Assembly (NCBI GenBank): GCA_938020525.1
Contig: CALIHW010000048.1
Coordinates: 1-64,000 of the forward strand
DNA length: 64,000 nt
Direction: 5' to 3'
From: an uncultured Granulosicoccaceae bacterium
Lineage (GTDB): Bacteria; Pseudomonadota; Gammaproteobacteria; Granulosicoccales; Granulosicoccaceae
Positions 42,346 through 52,052 of this stretch are shown here, one piece after another. The translations under genes were made by a program, and so were the position numbers. Under the pieces are notes generated by a model that saw only the letters and a list, made by a program, of their open reading frames with translations, was not told the origin of the DNA and did no database searches. Each line of letters opens with the position of its first letter. The stretch's first letter is position 1.

Positions 42346-43338
42346 CTAGGCTTCGATTGCACGGCTAATCATGGTGGGATCCGCGTTTCCGCCAGAAACC
42401 ACACAGATTACAGTGTCAGTGTCAATTTCCTGTGGATGAAATAATGCGGCTGCTAGTGCTACTGCGCCGCCGGGTTCTGCGATGATCTTGAAGTGAAGTA
42501 GTGCCTCCGCCATAGCCTTTAGTGCTTCATGATCGCTGACCACAATCCCCGGGCCGCAAAGACGCTGTATTATCGGGAAGGTTAGCTCACCAGGTGACGG
42601 GGTGACAATGGCATCGCAGATTGAAGCCTGGTCACTCTCCGTTGTTTCTCGTTTACCACTTTTTTGAGACCGGATTACGTCATCATAGTGTTCAGGTTCC
42701 ACTGGTCTGACCGTCATATCCGGTGCAGTCGCCTCTACGCTGATTGCGATTCCCGAGGTTAGGCCACCGCCACCGCAGCAAACCAGTAGGTCGGCACTGC
42801 TGATACCTAAACTTTGAGCTTGCTCTGCTATCTCTAATCCGCAGGTTCCCTGACCGGCAATAACTTCCTTGTTGTCATAGGGTTTGATTAAATAGAGTCC
42901 TCGCTGCTCAGCGAGGTTTTGTCCAAGTTTCTCTCGGCACTCACCACCGGGCCTGTCATACAGCACAACTTCAGCCCCGTAGGCGCGAGTATTTTCTATT
43001 TTTAAAGTCGGTGCGTCACATGGCATAACAATGACTGCGTCAACACCTGCACGCTTCGCCGCGTATGCAACTCCCTGGGCATGGTTACCCGATGAGTAAG
43101 CGATTACACCGGCGTTGCGTTGTGCAGACGTCAACTTTGTGATTGCTGATGTCCCGCCACGGAACTTGAAAGACCCGGTATGCTGCAGACACTCAGCTTT
43201 TATCAGTATCCGCCTGCCAGACAACTTATTGAGCAGGGCGCTTTCGAGAAGTGGCGTCTTGACTGTATGGCCGGTAAGTCTTTTCTGGGCGTCGATGACG
43301 TCGCTAAAGTTGATGGCTTCGTTCAAATTCTTGTCCAT
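42346..43338 (-). CDS. PLP-dependent threonine/serine dehydratase or serine racemase family
   Basis: ECLQHTGSFKFRGGTSAI, AYSSGNHAQGVAYAAKRAG, LLVCCGGGGLTSGIA, VICVVSGGN. Confidence 0.92.
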   Translation of the reverse strand: MDKNLNEAINFSDVIDAQKRLTGHTVKTPLLESALLNKLSGRRILIKAECLQHTGSFKFRGGTSAITKLTSAQRNAGVIAYSSGNHAQGVAYAAKRAGVDAVIVMPCDAPTLKIENTRAYGAEVVLYDRPGGECREKLGQNLAEQRGLYLIKPYDNKEVIAGQGTCGLEIAEQAQSLGISSADLLVCCGGGGLTSGIAISVEATAPDMTVRPVEPEHYDDVIRSQKSGKRETTESDQASICDAIVTPSPGELTFPIIQRLCGPGIVVSDHEALKAMAEALLHFKIIAEPGGAVALAAALFHPQEIDTDTVICVVSGGNADPTMISRAIEA

Positions 43339-43441
43339 CGGAAAGTTCAGTTGCTATCGTGCAGCATCAGGCTTTGCTTGTCGATGTGTAGTTGTGGCTA
43401 AAAAGGCTTAAACTGTTCAGAAATGCAGATAGGGGACAGTT

Positions 43442-43825
43442 ATGATTGTTCGTAGCATCTCTGACGTAAAAGCTTCCGGTGGCTTTGCAGAGCAAGTGGG
43501 CCACTGGTCCAGTGCGAGATATTTATTGCAAGCTGATGGTGTCGGCTTTACGTTGACCATGACGACCGTTGCCGCCGGACAGCGTCTGGAGCTTGAATAT
43601 CAAAACCATATCGAGGCGAATTTAATCATTGAGGGCAGCGCGAGACTGACAGATGTGGACGCTGATCGCTCATATGAGCTTGGGGCCGGGGATATGTATG
43701 CGCTGGATAAGAATGATCGACATATTCTGGAGGCATTGTCTGGCTTGAAGATCGTTTGTGTGTTTTCCCCCGCGCTTATCGGGCATGAAACACATGATTC
43801 TAACGGATCCTATCCTGCCGCTTAG
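43442..43825 (+). CDS. ectoine synthase (EctC)-like cupin
   Basis: MIVRSISDVKAS...GHWSSARYLLQADGVGFTLTMTTV.. HIEANLIIEG..GDMYALDKNDRHIL..CVFSPALIGHETHDSNGSYP matches EctC layout; no ectA/ectB in window. Confidence 0.85.
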   Translation: MIVRSISDVKASGGFAEQVGHWSSARYLLQADGVGFTLTMTTVAAGQRLELEYQNHIEANLIIEGSARLTDVDADRSYELGAGDMYALDKNDRHILEALSGLKIVCVFSPALIGHETHDSNGSYPAA

Positions 43826-43973
43826 CGAGTTTCTGACTTGCTGGCATCGGCGGGCAGATATCAGTTAGTAGATTTCAGTCAATTAAAGAGAGCAAGCAGT
43901 CGAGTCATCGGGCCCTGCCAACAGTGTTCAGGACAATGCTGGATTCAATGCTCAGGCGTGGAGCTGTTTTCGC

Positions 43974-45500
43974 TTACCAGGCTCTCTTCAGAAATTTGTT
44001 GCTGACTTTTCCCAATTGAATCATGGTGAGACTCCGCTCTTCTTTATCTAAAAGAGTCCAGTACGCTATTGCAATGTATACGGTTGCACCAATCAAGGCT
44101 TGACCTAGCAGTGAAAGGTATCCAGTGGGCGGCTGAGTTTTGGCGAAGTATGTAAGGATTGCGAACAATACGAGGCTGGCCGGTACTACCCTCCAATAGG
44201 TTTGCTTTACATAATCCAGTAGCGAGTAATTGATTACTCTACTGGTAAGAATCGGTGTGACCACCACATAGAACAGAATCTGTGTAGTAGCGGTTGCTGC
44301 GGCCACGCCTACCAGGCCGAATTTTTGAACCAGTATTATGCTTAAAATCAGGTTTGCAATAGAAAATGTCATATTGTAAGTGGCAAACTTCTGGTGATTC
44401 GCTGTACCAAGCAATATCGAATAGCTGATCAACTGTGGGCTTTTAATTAGCTGAGTCATAAACATAATCGTCAGTAAGGTTGAGCACTCGACGGCGTACC
44501 TGGGGCCCATCCAGATAGCGATGAATTCATCACCAAGAGCCAGAACGCCAATACACAGTAGGTTGGACAGCAGGATGACGGCTTTTGTACCTGAGATGTA
44601 GGTTTTATAGAGGTTCTTGTTTTGCGTGGCTTCCTGTTCGCTGAACACTGGCACGAATGTTTGCGCTACAGCTTGAATTAACTTGTTGCTGTACTCATTC
44701 AAGCTCCAAGGGATTGTGTATATGGTGATGGCTGCCGCCGAGAGAAAATATCCGATTACAAAAGCATCGGAGTAATAAATAAGCTGCAAGCCGAGCATGG
44801 TGAGGAAGGTGAATTTGCTATAGTTGAAAATCGAGACCATAGTCGATTTATCAGCGTTTTTTGTAGTTAGCTCTACCTGAGGCTCTACACGGCGCATTAT
44901 GAATATTAAAAGAAAAGTCGCCAGCACATGTGATATCAGGGATAAAATGCCCATCGACAGTAAGCCGTACCCGTTAGTCAGGGCAAAGTAAAATGCGATA
45001 GCCTTGAACAGTTGGATGAAAAGCGTTACCGCAGTGGTAATTTCGTTTCTTTGAAAGCCGTAGAATGCACCGAAGAAAACCCCGGAGCCGATAAAAATTG
45101 CAACATCAATAGCGGCAATGATGACAAGCGCATGGACTGTGTGCTGCATTTCTGGATCGAACTTGAATCCGTTGACGACAAGGTTTGCGAGAATCGGACT
45201 GAGCACAATCAGAAGCACACCGAGCAGCAGCATGATGACAATCGCTGACGATATAACGACGTTTAAAGATTTATAATCTTTGAGTGCTTTGTATTTGGAA
45301 ACGTATTTGGCGATCGCCGAGCTGACCCCGAGATCAAGCAGAGTCATATACCCTGCGAATGCCGAAATGATTGACCAGATGCCATAGTTGGTGTCGCCGA
45401 GGGTGTGAACCAAAAAGGGCGACAGCATAAACGCAATGACAATTGCGCCAATCATTCCAACATAGTTGGAAAATACATTTTTTGCGATGGTTCGAAAAAT
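43974..45500 (-). CDS. polysaccharide biosynthesis flippase (Wzx/MATE-type); possible ATT start at 45500 (first ATG 45455)
   Basis: GDTNYGIWSIISAFAGYMTLLDLGVSSAIAKYVSKY..., about 12-14 TM; in-frame upstream IAKNVFSNYVG and SD aaggg. Confidence 0.85.
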   Translation of the reverse strand: MFRTIAKNVFSNYVGMIGAIVIAFMLSPFLVHTLGDTNYGIWSIISAFAGYMTLLDLGVSSAIAKYVSKYKALKDYKSLNVVISSAIVIMLLLGVLLIVLSPILANLVVNGFKFDPEMQHTVHALVIIAAIDVAIFIGSGVFFGAFYGFQRNEITTAVTLFIQLFKAIAFYFALTNGYGLLSMGILSLISHVLATFLLIFIMRRVEPQVELTTKNADKSTMVSIFNYSKFTFLTMLGLQLIYYSDAFVIGYFLSAAAITIYTIPWSLNEYSNKLIQAVAQTFVPVFSEQEATQNKNLYKTYISGTKAVILLSNLLCIGVLALGDEFIAIWMGPRYAVECSTLLTIMFMTQLIKSPQLISYSILLGTANHQKFATYNMTFSIANLILSIILVQKFGLVGVAAATATTQILFYVVVTPILTSRVINYSLLDYVKQTYWRVVPASLVLFAILTYFAKTQPPTGYLSLLGQALIGATVYIAIAYWTLLDKEERSLTMIQLGKVSNKFLKRAW

Positions 45501-45518
45501 GACTGTAGCCCTTGGAGG

Positions 45519-46085
45519 TTAACGCTCTTTTATCGCGGCTGCCGGATTCCCGGCTACTATCATGTTATCGGCAACCGGGTGAACCACTACAGAACCGGCT
45601 GCAATAACGCATTTTTGCCCAATATCTGCCATAACAACGGCATTGTTTCCGATCCAGGTATCCTGGCCGATGCTGATTTTGGTGAGCTTGCCACCCTGTT
45701 CGCGAATAGGCACATCCATACTTTCAAAATTGTGCTGGTTTTTACCGCTTAAAATGTGAACTCCGCTACCTAAAAGACAGTCCTGACCGATCTTACAGCT
45801 GCCGATATTGCACTGCGGACCAATGTATGTGCCATTTTCAATTTCTGTGTCGATTTGAGAGAACAAAGTGCCAAATGATAAAACCACACCTTGTTCACAC
45901 TTTTTCATTGTTAGAGCGTAAAAGCTGTTACGCAGATAGCTGCCGCTCTTGCCTGGAAGCAAGCTCATAAATTGAGAGCAACTAGCAAAAGCGTCGTTCT
46001 GATTGATCAACGCCAACAATCGGTATGCGGTATACACCGGGAGTATCAAAATCATGGTGGTTGTCTGGACGACTTTCTTGATCAT
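45519..46085 (-). CDS. hexapeptide-repeat acyltransferase
   Basis: Left-handed beta-helix repeats (NGTYIGPQCNIGSCKIGQDCLLGSGVHIL... IGQDTWIGNNAVVMADIGQKCVIAAGSVV). Confidence 0.9.
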   Translation of the reverse strand: MIKKVVQTTTMILILPVYTAYRLLALINQNDAFASCSQFMSLLPGKSGSYLRNSFYALTMKKCEQGVVLSFGTLFSQIDTEIENGTYIGPQCNIGSCKIGQDCLLGSGVHILSGKNQHNFESMDVPIREQGGKLTKISIGQDTWIGNNAVVMADIGQKCVIAAGSVVVHPVADNMIVAGNPAAAIKER

Positions 46086-46413
46086 TGGCTACTAATAATT
46101 GTGATAGGGCGCGATACTTACAGCGTGAGAAAAACGGCGATGAAGCTCTTGGATGATTCAGTGAGGCTAAAGTTCTATTGATGATTGTGTCCGACGCAGC
46201 TGCACGATTATGCCATTTTCACGTCTGTCTTTCTGAGACAAATCGATCAGTTTCCTGTTTGACAAGGCAGAATGCCACTGAAATTGTGATATCTCACTTT
46301 TTGAAACATATGTTGACGGAGGTGCCTTGAAAACCACTAGCGGTGTCGCAAGGTGCTGAGGCTGACTGCGCTATACTTGCCGGATTAAATGTTACGGAAA
46401 ATTCCGACCATAA

Positions 46414-47856
46414 ATGTCAAAGCTAAAGCGGAAAATCAAAGAAGGCGTCAGAAAAGATAGTGGCTCCCTGTTGGAGTCTCTCCTGACTGAATCTGCGAAC
46501 GAAGACTTGATAAAAGATTCTGTGGAAAGTATCGGTACGCTCATCCAGATAGAGAAGGGGCTCCAGGAAGACAGAAAGAAGTTGTCTCGCCAGATTGGTG
46601 TTCTACGTAAGCGTGGTGAGGACACGGCAGATTTGATTGCCGGTGTGTCTGAAATTAGTGAAAAGATCAAACAGCTCGATACGGATATTGATCATCAGGT
46701 CGCACAAATCGAAAACTGCCTGAACCAAGGCAAGTCGGCTGCGGGGGATCCGCCAAACGCAACACAATTAGATGTACCCGCCCATCTGGCTGTGGTTGAG
46801 CATGCACTGGATTGTGATGCCAATCAGCTGCAGCTTGGCTGTGAGCCTGGTTTGGATGAGTCGGAATGGCAGGCATTTGTAGATTCACAGACGCACGCGA
46901 CGGTTTATCATGACGCCAGATGGCACAAATTGATTAAAGACAATTTTGGCCACAACCCGCAATATATTACTTGCCGTAAGCCTGACGGCTCGTTGTGTGG
47001 TGTATTTCCCACTGTGCATTTAAATAGCCGATTATTCGGTTCTTTTCTGCTTTCAATGCCGTACTTTAATTACGGTGGGCCGCTCACATCGCACCCTGAA
47101 GCTGCACAAAAAATGATGCAGTACGCTGCGGAAATCGGTACCTCGCTTGAGTGCACGCACCTGGAATCGAGAGACACGCTGCAGCGTGACCCGTGGCTTT
47201 GCAAGCAGCACAAAATTACTATGATATTGCCGCTGCCTGAAACAGATGAGCAGCTTGACCAACAGCTCGGAACCAAAGTCAGGGCACAGGTTAAACGTGC
47301 AGCGCGGGAAGATCTTGAATTTGTTGCTGGTGGTGCAGAACTATTGCCCGAGTTCTATCGTGTGTTTGCACACAATATGCGAGACCTCGGCACACCCGTT
47401 TATAGTCGTAAATTTTTTGCAAGCATTCTTGAATGTTTTCCGGGTCAGGCGAGTCTTACTATTGTCAGGCATGAAGGTGAACCAGTAGCCGCGGGATTCC
47501 TGCTCGGCTATAACGATAAGCTTGAAATTCCATGGGCATCGAGCTTGCGCCGAGCTAATCCTCTGGGTGCGAACATGTTTATGTACCGGCAGATACTTCG
47601 ATCCGCCATAGAACGAAAATATCAATATTTTGATTTTGGTAGATCCAGCAAGGGTGCCAGTACTCATAAGTTTAAAAAGCAATGGGGCGCATTGGAGCAC
47701 CCGTTATATTGGCACTATTGGCTGCGGGACTCAGGTGAGCTGCCGGAACTAAATCCGAACAACCCCAAGTACAAGCTGGTTATTTCTGCTTGGCAGAAGC
47801 TTCCGGTAGCAGTCGCGAATATTATAGGACCAACACTGGTCAGAAACCTGCCGTAA
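46414..47856 (+). CDS. FemAB-family protein (XrtA/PEP-CTERM-associated type) with N-terminal coiled-coil resembling SerRS tRNA-binding arm
   Basis: C-terminal FemAB/GNAT: GHNPQYITCRKPDGSLCGVFPTVHL...FGSFLLSMPYFNYGGPL...YQYFDFGRSSKGASTHKFKKQWGA; N-terminal LQEDRKKLSRQIGVLRKRGEDTADLIAGVSEISEKIKQLD. Confidence 0.85.
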   Translation: MSKLKRKIKEGVRKDSGSLLESLLTESANEDLIKDSVESIGTLIQIEKGLQEDRKKLSRQIGVLRKRGEDTADLIAGVSEISEKIKQLDTDIDHQVAQIENCLNQGKSAAGDPPNATQLDVPAHLAVVEHALDCDANQLQLGCEPGLDESEWQAFVDSQTHATVYHDARWHKLIKDNFGHNPQYITCRKPDGSLCGVFPTVHLNSRLFGSFLLSMPYFNYGGPLTSHPEAAQKMMQYAAEIGTSLECTHLESRDTLQRDPWLCKQHKITMILPLPETDEQLDQQLGTKVRAQVKRAAREDLEFVAGGAELLPEFYRVFAHNMRDLGTPVYSRKFFASILECFPGQASLTIVRHEGEPVAAGFLLGYNDKLEIPWASSLRRANPLGANMFMYRQILRSAIERKYQYFDFGRSSKGASTHKFKKQWGALEHPLYWHYWLRDSGELPELNPNNPKYKLVISAWQKLPVAVANIIGPTLVRNLP

Positions 47857-47885
47857 ACTTCTGTTGGATATACCTGGCTATTATT

Positions 47886-47909
47886 AGGCAGCCCGAAGTG
47901 ATGCTGCCT
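47886..47909. terminator. hairpin between convergent femAB-like and glycosyltransferase genes
   Basis: aggcagc-ccgaagtgat-gctgcct, weak T-rich tail. Confidence 0.5.
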
Positions 47910-47949
47910 GTGGTTTGTGTCTTGTTGTAATGCAGCCAGTTGTTTGCAG

Positions 47950-49110
47950 CTATGCAGCAATAGGAACGCGATTCAGGAGTTGCTGATATAGCTCGGTATA
48001 TTCAACGGCCATACGTCTGGCTGAGAACTTGTCGTTTATGTGCGCGGCCGCGGCTGCAGAAATTTCATTTGCAAGTTTTTCATCCCACAATAGCTTTTTG
48101 CAGCAATCGTAAAGCTCATTTTTGTTATTGAGAGTTGCTAATAAGCCTGTCTTGTTGTGCTCCAGTAGTTGATTCACGCCAGCTATATCGTAGGCTGCTA
48201 CGGGGACACCCATAGCCATTGATTCCATAAGACATCGAGGAATTCCCTCCAGAGTCGAACACATGACAAATAAGTCGAATGTTTTGAGGTATGAGAGCGG
48301 ATCAGTCTGAAATCCAAGAAAAGATATTTTGTCTCTGGAGCTTAGCGTATCAGCATATTCTTCAAACTTTGCTCGACTGATGCCATCGCCCAGGAGAACC
48401 AGCTCCAGGCCGCTGTTTTCAGAGGCCAGCTTGTCAAACACATCTAACAGGTGGCTGACATTTTTGCGGTCTATCATCTGGCCGATGAATCCGATAGTTT
48501 TCTTTTCTGGTAGATTTAGTGGCTCATTATCAGCACGGACTACAGGGTTCTCTGCAGGTTTGCGATACGCGATATCCTTTAAATCAACACCATTTCTGAT
48601 ATAGACGATTTTTTCATCGGGCACATTGTATTTCTGTACGTCGGCGTACAGCTCGCGAGAAAGCGGCACTGTGTAATCAAAGTATTTGAAAGTTCTGCAA
48701 CCGGCGGCGATAAACATCTCAAGCTTGCGGTCGTTGGTTTTTTCAAAGCCGTGTGGTGTGGTTATGCATTTAATACCAGCGACTTTGGCTGCAATTATGC
48801 CGAGTATGTCTGACTTGTATCCATGTGAATGCAATATATCAATCTGCTGATCTTTTATCAGTTTAACCAGAGTTTTGATAGCGCGCGGATCAAATCGCCC
48901 ACTCATTTTAACCTCATGACTGGTCATTCCAAGGGCGTTGAAATCACGCACGAGTTGTAAGTCCTGGTTTTCGCGCTCTTTGGTGACCACTAGCTCTGAA
49001 GTTACCAGAGTCGGGTCGCTGTTGTTGGCCAGCGCAAGAATCCATTTTTCCGCACCATAGAATCCAGTCGAACAAATGAAATGTAATACTTTTATCGGAG
49101 TATAGGTCAT
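47950..49110 (-). CDS. glycosyltransferase family 4-like
   Basis: STGFYGAEKWILALA, IGFIGQMIDRKNVSHLLDVF, CSTLEGIPRCLMESMAMGVPVAAYD. Confidence 0.9.
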   Translation of the reverse strand: MTYTPIKVLHFICSTGFYGAEKWILALANNSDPTLVTSELVVTKERENQDLQLVRDFNALGMTSHEVKMSGRFDPRAIKTLVKLIKDQQIDILHSHGYKSDILGIIAAKVAGIKCITTPHGFEKTNDRKLEMFIAAGCRTFKYFDYTVPLSRELYADVQKYNVPDEKIVYIRNGVDLKDIAYRKPAENPVVRADNEPLNLPEKKTIGFIGQMIDRKNVSHLLDVFDKLASENSGLELVLLGDGISRAKFEEYADTLSSRDKISFLGFQTDPLSYLKTFDLFVMCSTLEGIPRCLMESMAMGVPVAAYDIAGVNQLLEHNKTGLLATLNNKNELYDCCKKLLWDEKLANEISAAAAAHINDKFSARRMAVEYTELYQQLLNRVPIAA

Positions 49111-49135
49111 CGGGATTCAAGTAGTTTGGGATGGA

Positions 49136-51721
49136 CTAGCTGGCACGATTTCGTATCCAGCGCAGCTCATTCGAGATTCGGAATTTAGCCAGGCTTGACA
49201 TCAGCGTACCGGCGATGTGTTTGAAGTGTGAGCCGGGAGTGTAAAAACAGTCGTCCTGGTCAGCCACGACCACATCGCGAAGACCCGGGTACGGCAAGCT
49301 ATCTGTATCTATCATGGCGGATGGTCCATGATTTTGTAGTAGCAGTATTTGTATTCTTGCGAAGTGCAATGTATCGGATTGAGATAACTCCTCGACCAGA
49401 TAGTTCCTGAAGTATCGAGCACGTTCCAGAAATATAGTACGATCTTTCAGAGCATACTTATAAGCCGCGAATAACACGCCCACCTTGCGGGTTTCCTGAG
49501 CTATCCAGGTTGCATTGGGGTAGTCAAGATTTTCTGAGTCATGAAGATACGGTTGTTCATTTTCAACCATCCATTTGGCATAATGAAGCAAAATCGCGCG
49601 TGCATAGTAAAATTTGTTGTCGTGCTGGTCGAGTGACCTTTTCAGGTCAAGATAGCGCACGACTTCCTGCAGAAATACAATATAGAACCAAGTGTACTCG
49701 ACGTTCTTAAAGTCTCGTGCGTCAATATTATCATGTGGCCCTGCTGTCCTTTCGATTATTGTTTCTACTTTGTGTAACCAATCAGAATCTGCAGTGAGGT
49801 CATAGCAATCCATGAGAGTGCGAATATAGTTGCCAGTTTCTCGGTCCATGCGATACCGGTACTTAAAAGTTTTTGTACCTTTGCAGGTTTTAATAAAGTT
49901 TGCGGTATCTTCTTGTAGTGTTTTTCTGACGGTCTCAATCAGAGTTCCACTGCCTTCCTGGTAATGTCTAATCCAGTTCCCCAGATTAATGACCGTCTTT
50001 TTTGCTTCTTCATCGCCGGTCATAAAATAGTAGTACATGAGGCCGGTGCTGTAACAGTGACCGGAGCTTGGTCCGCCTCCTTTTTGTGGCTGCCCATTGT
50101 GGTCGATCTGATTAATAGAGTAAGTGCGATGGGAAGCGGTTTGGGCCTCCACATAGTGATCTGTATGCCAGAAATAACCGTTGTTGTATTCAGCTCGGTC
50201 TTCCTCAGTACGATAGATATCTATGTCCATGACGTGTTTAGCGAGATCAGTTGTGAGAGGTTGCCAGAAGTGGTCACCAGTTAATGCATATTGCCGAATA
50301 AATCCATAAACCGCGTCGTACTGGTTGTTGTAGTGGGATACATAGGGCCTTTTCAATTCTGTGTGATACGCTGCCTCGTGATCCGCGTAGATATCACCAA
50401 AGTTACGCCAGCTGTATTCGTCCAGATGCTCTCGTTTGGCGTAGAATCCCGTTTCATGGCTCTTAGATGGATCTAACAACGATTCGTATTTCTGACAGCT
50501 ATATTGGTCATCAAAATATCGAAAAACATCTGCCTCCCGGTATGCTGTTGCTGCAACGCATGCGAATGGCTTGTTTGTGTTCTTATTTTTTTTGGATTCA
50601 CTCAGTGAAGGCTCGAATGTAAAATCCATTTCGTGACGTTTTCGTTCGCCCCCCTGCAGTTCGTAGAGATCGCCGTGGTGAAAAGGGAACAGGCGCAGTG
50701 AGATTTTATTGCTATCAACGTCGATACTTTTTGGAAAATTCTGCCAGAAATTTGATGTCTTAATCGAGTATGCGGATCCACTGCACTCGATAGCTACTGA
50801 CGGGTCGGCTCGTTTGCCAGCATGAACGCTTTTATCACCGTTGTTCAACTGATAGCCACAGAACTGATTGCATACATTGCCGGCTGCGTTTACATGAACT
50901 GCGTTATTCCAGTGTTCTCCACCGCTTGAGGCCTGAAACAAACTGGTTGGCTGTTTGACGTCAATCCAGTCGGATCCTGGCTCTGCGAGTAGCTGAATAA
51001 ACGATTGCTCCGGATTTTGTATGGCGAACGAAAAATCTTTAAATTTTATCGATCCGGGGTCTCCCAGATCCCAGATACCGCCTGGGTGCAATGCGCGGTG
51101 CGGGTTATGTAATTCACATATAAGAGATATCTGTGCATTTGGCATTACCTCAAAAATGAATTTTGCGTGCAGCGTCTGTGTATCGTTGATGTTGTAAACA
51201 CCGCTAATTTGTATTTTGCAGGTCAGGCCATCGTTTTCCTGAAGTGACACGTCTGCTACCTGCAAGTCACATAGGCTATCGTCTTCAAGTACAAGTAGCG
51301 GCATGCAACTATCTTCCTGCCATACACCCGTACCGGCATAATTTACTGAGGGGAAAACACCGCTTTTACGGAATTCAAAAATTGCATCGCCACTACTAAC
51401 TGTAATCCCGTCACTATCCTCCGTCGCCTCCACTAACGAGGATTGCCCGATGGGGGCGCTAGTGTGGACTTTAAGATCGAGTTCTGGTGTTTTTACAGAT
51501 AGCGTTGCGATTTTTGCCAGACACCACTTGACGCTGCCGTCTGACCAGAGTGCTGTTTGAGTAATTCGACTTTGAATTAGTACTTCGGCGAATTTAATTT
51601 GGTCAACATCGATAGTTAGTGTGTCACAATCCTGCACTGAGCCTTTAGGCAAAGGTATCCCTACCCGAACAAAATTCGCTCCCGGCTGCAGGTTAGTCAG
51701 GGATAAGGTTATGGGGTTCAT
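49136..51721 (-). CDS. RIFT-barrel/PcRGLX-like polysaccharide-active protein (putative lyase/glycoside-processing)
   Basis: N-terminal ...NFVRVGIPLPKGSV...QSRITQTALWSDGSVKWCLAKIA typical of RIFT-barrel proteins, followed by long alpha-helical segments; ATG 51721 preferred. Confidence 0.65.
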   Translation of the reverse strand: MNPITLSLTNLQPGANFVRVGIPLPKGSVQDCDTLTIDVDQIKFAEVLIQSRITQTALWSDGSVKWCLAKIATLSVKTPELDLKVHTSAPIGQSSLVEATEDSDGITVSSGDAIFEFRKSGVFPSVNYAGTGVWQEDSCMPLLVLEDDSLCDLQVADVSLQENDGLTCKIQISGVYNINDTQTLHAKFIFEVMPNAQISLICELHNPHRALHPGGIWDLGDPGSIKFKDFSFAIQNPEQSFIQLLAEPGSDWIDVKQPTSLFQASSGGEHWNNAVHVNAAGNVCNQFCGYQLNNGDKSVHAGKRADPSVAIECSGSAYSIKTSNFWQNFPKSIDVDSNKISLRLFPFHHGDLYELQGGERKRHEMDFTFEPSLSESKKNKNTNKPFACVAATAYREADVFRYFDDQYSCQKYESLLDPSKSHETGFYAKREHLDEYSWRNFGDIYADHEAAYHTELKRPYVSHYNNQYDAVYGFIRQYALTGDHFWQPLTTDLAKHVMDIDIYRTEEDRAEYNNGYFWHTDHYVEAQTASHRTYSINQIDHNGQPQKGGGPSSGHCYSTGLMYYYFMTGDEEAKKTVINLGNWIRHYQEGSGTLIETVRKTLQEDTANFIKTCKGTKTFKYRYRMDRETGNYIRTLMDCYDLTADSDWLHKVETIIERTAGPHDNIDARDFKNVEYTWFYIVFLQEVVRYLDLKRSLDQHDNKFYYARAILLHYAKWMVENEQPYLHDSENLDYPNATWIAQETRKVGVLFAAYKYALKDRTIFLERARYFRNYLVEELSQSDTLHFARIQILLLQNHGPSAMIDTDSLPYPGLRDVVVADQDDCFYTPGSHFKHIAGTLMSSLAKFRISNELRWIRNRAS

Positions 51722-52052
51722 GGTGGCTGCTTCAACGGCTGTCTGGCGATCGGTGTTATACACGGTAATTGTCGCTAGGTTCTGCGAATAACATTTTTAT
51801 TTGGCAAATATTTGTGAATTAAAACTTATAATCGTACAGCTGAATCGACGAATGAGGCCTGCTCCGAATGTATCCAATTCCGAAATATACTCATCCAGAT
51901 CGAAACTGTTTCGTAAATTGAAGATCATAAAGGCCGTGCGTTTGTATACAAGGTCATGGCGCTGTCGTTGACAAACGACTAACAAATATCTGCAGGCAGA
52001 TTTCCCAGGCCTAAATAGGAAAGACACCCAATTATGGAAGATACTAAAGAGA

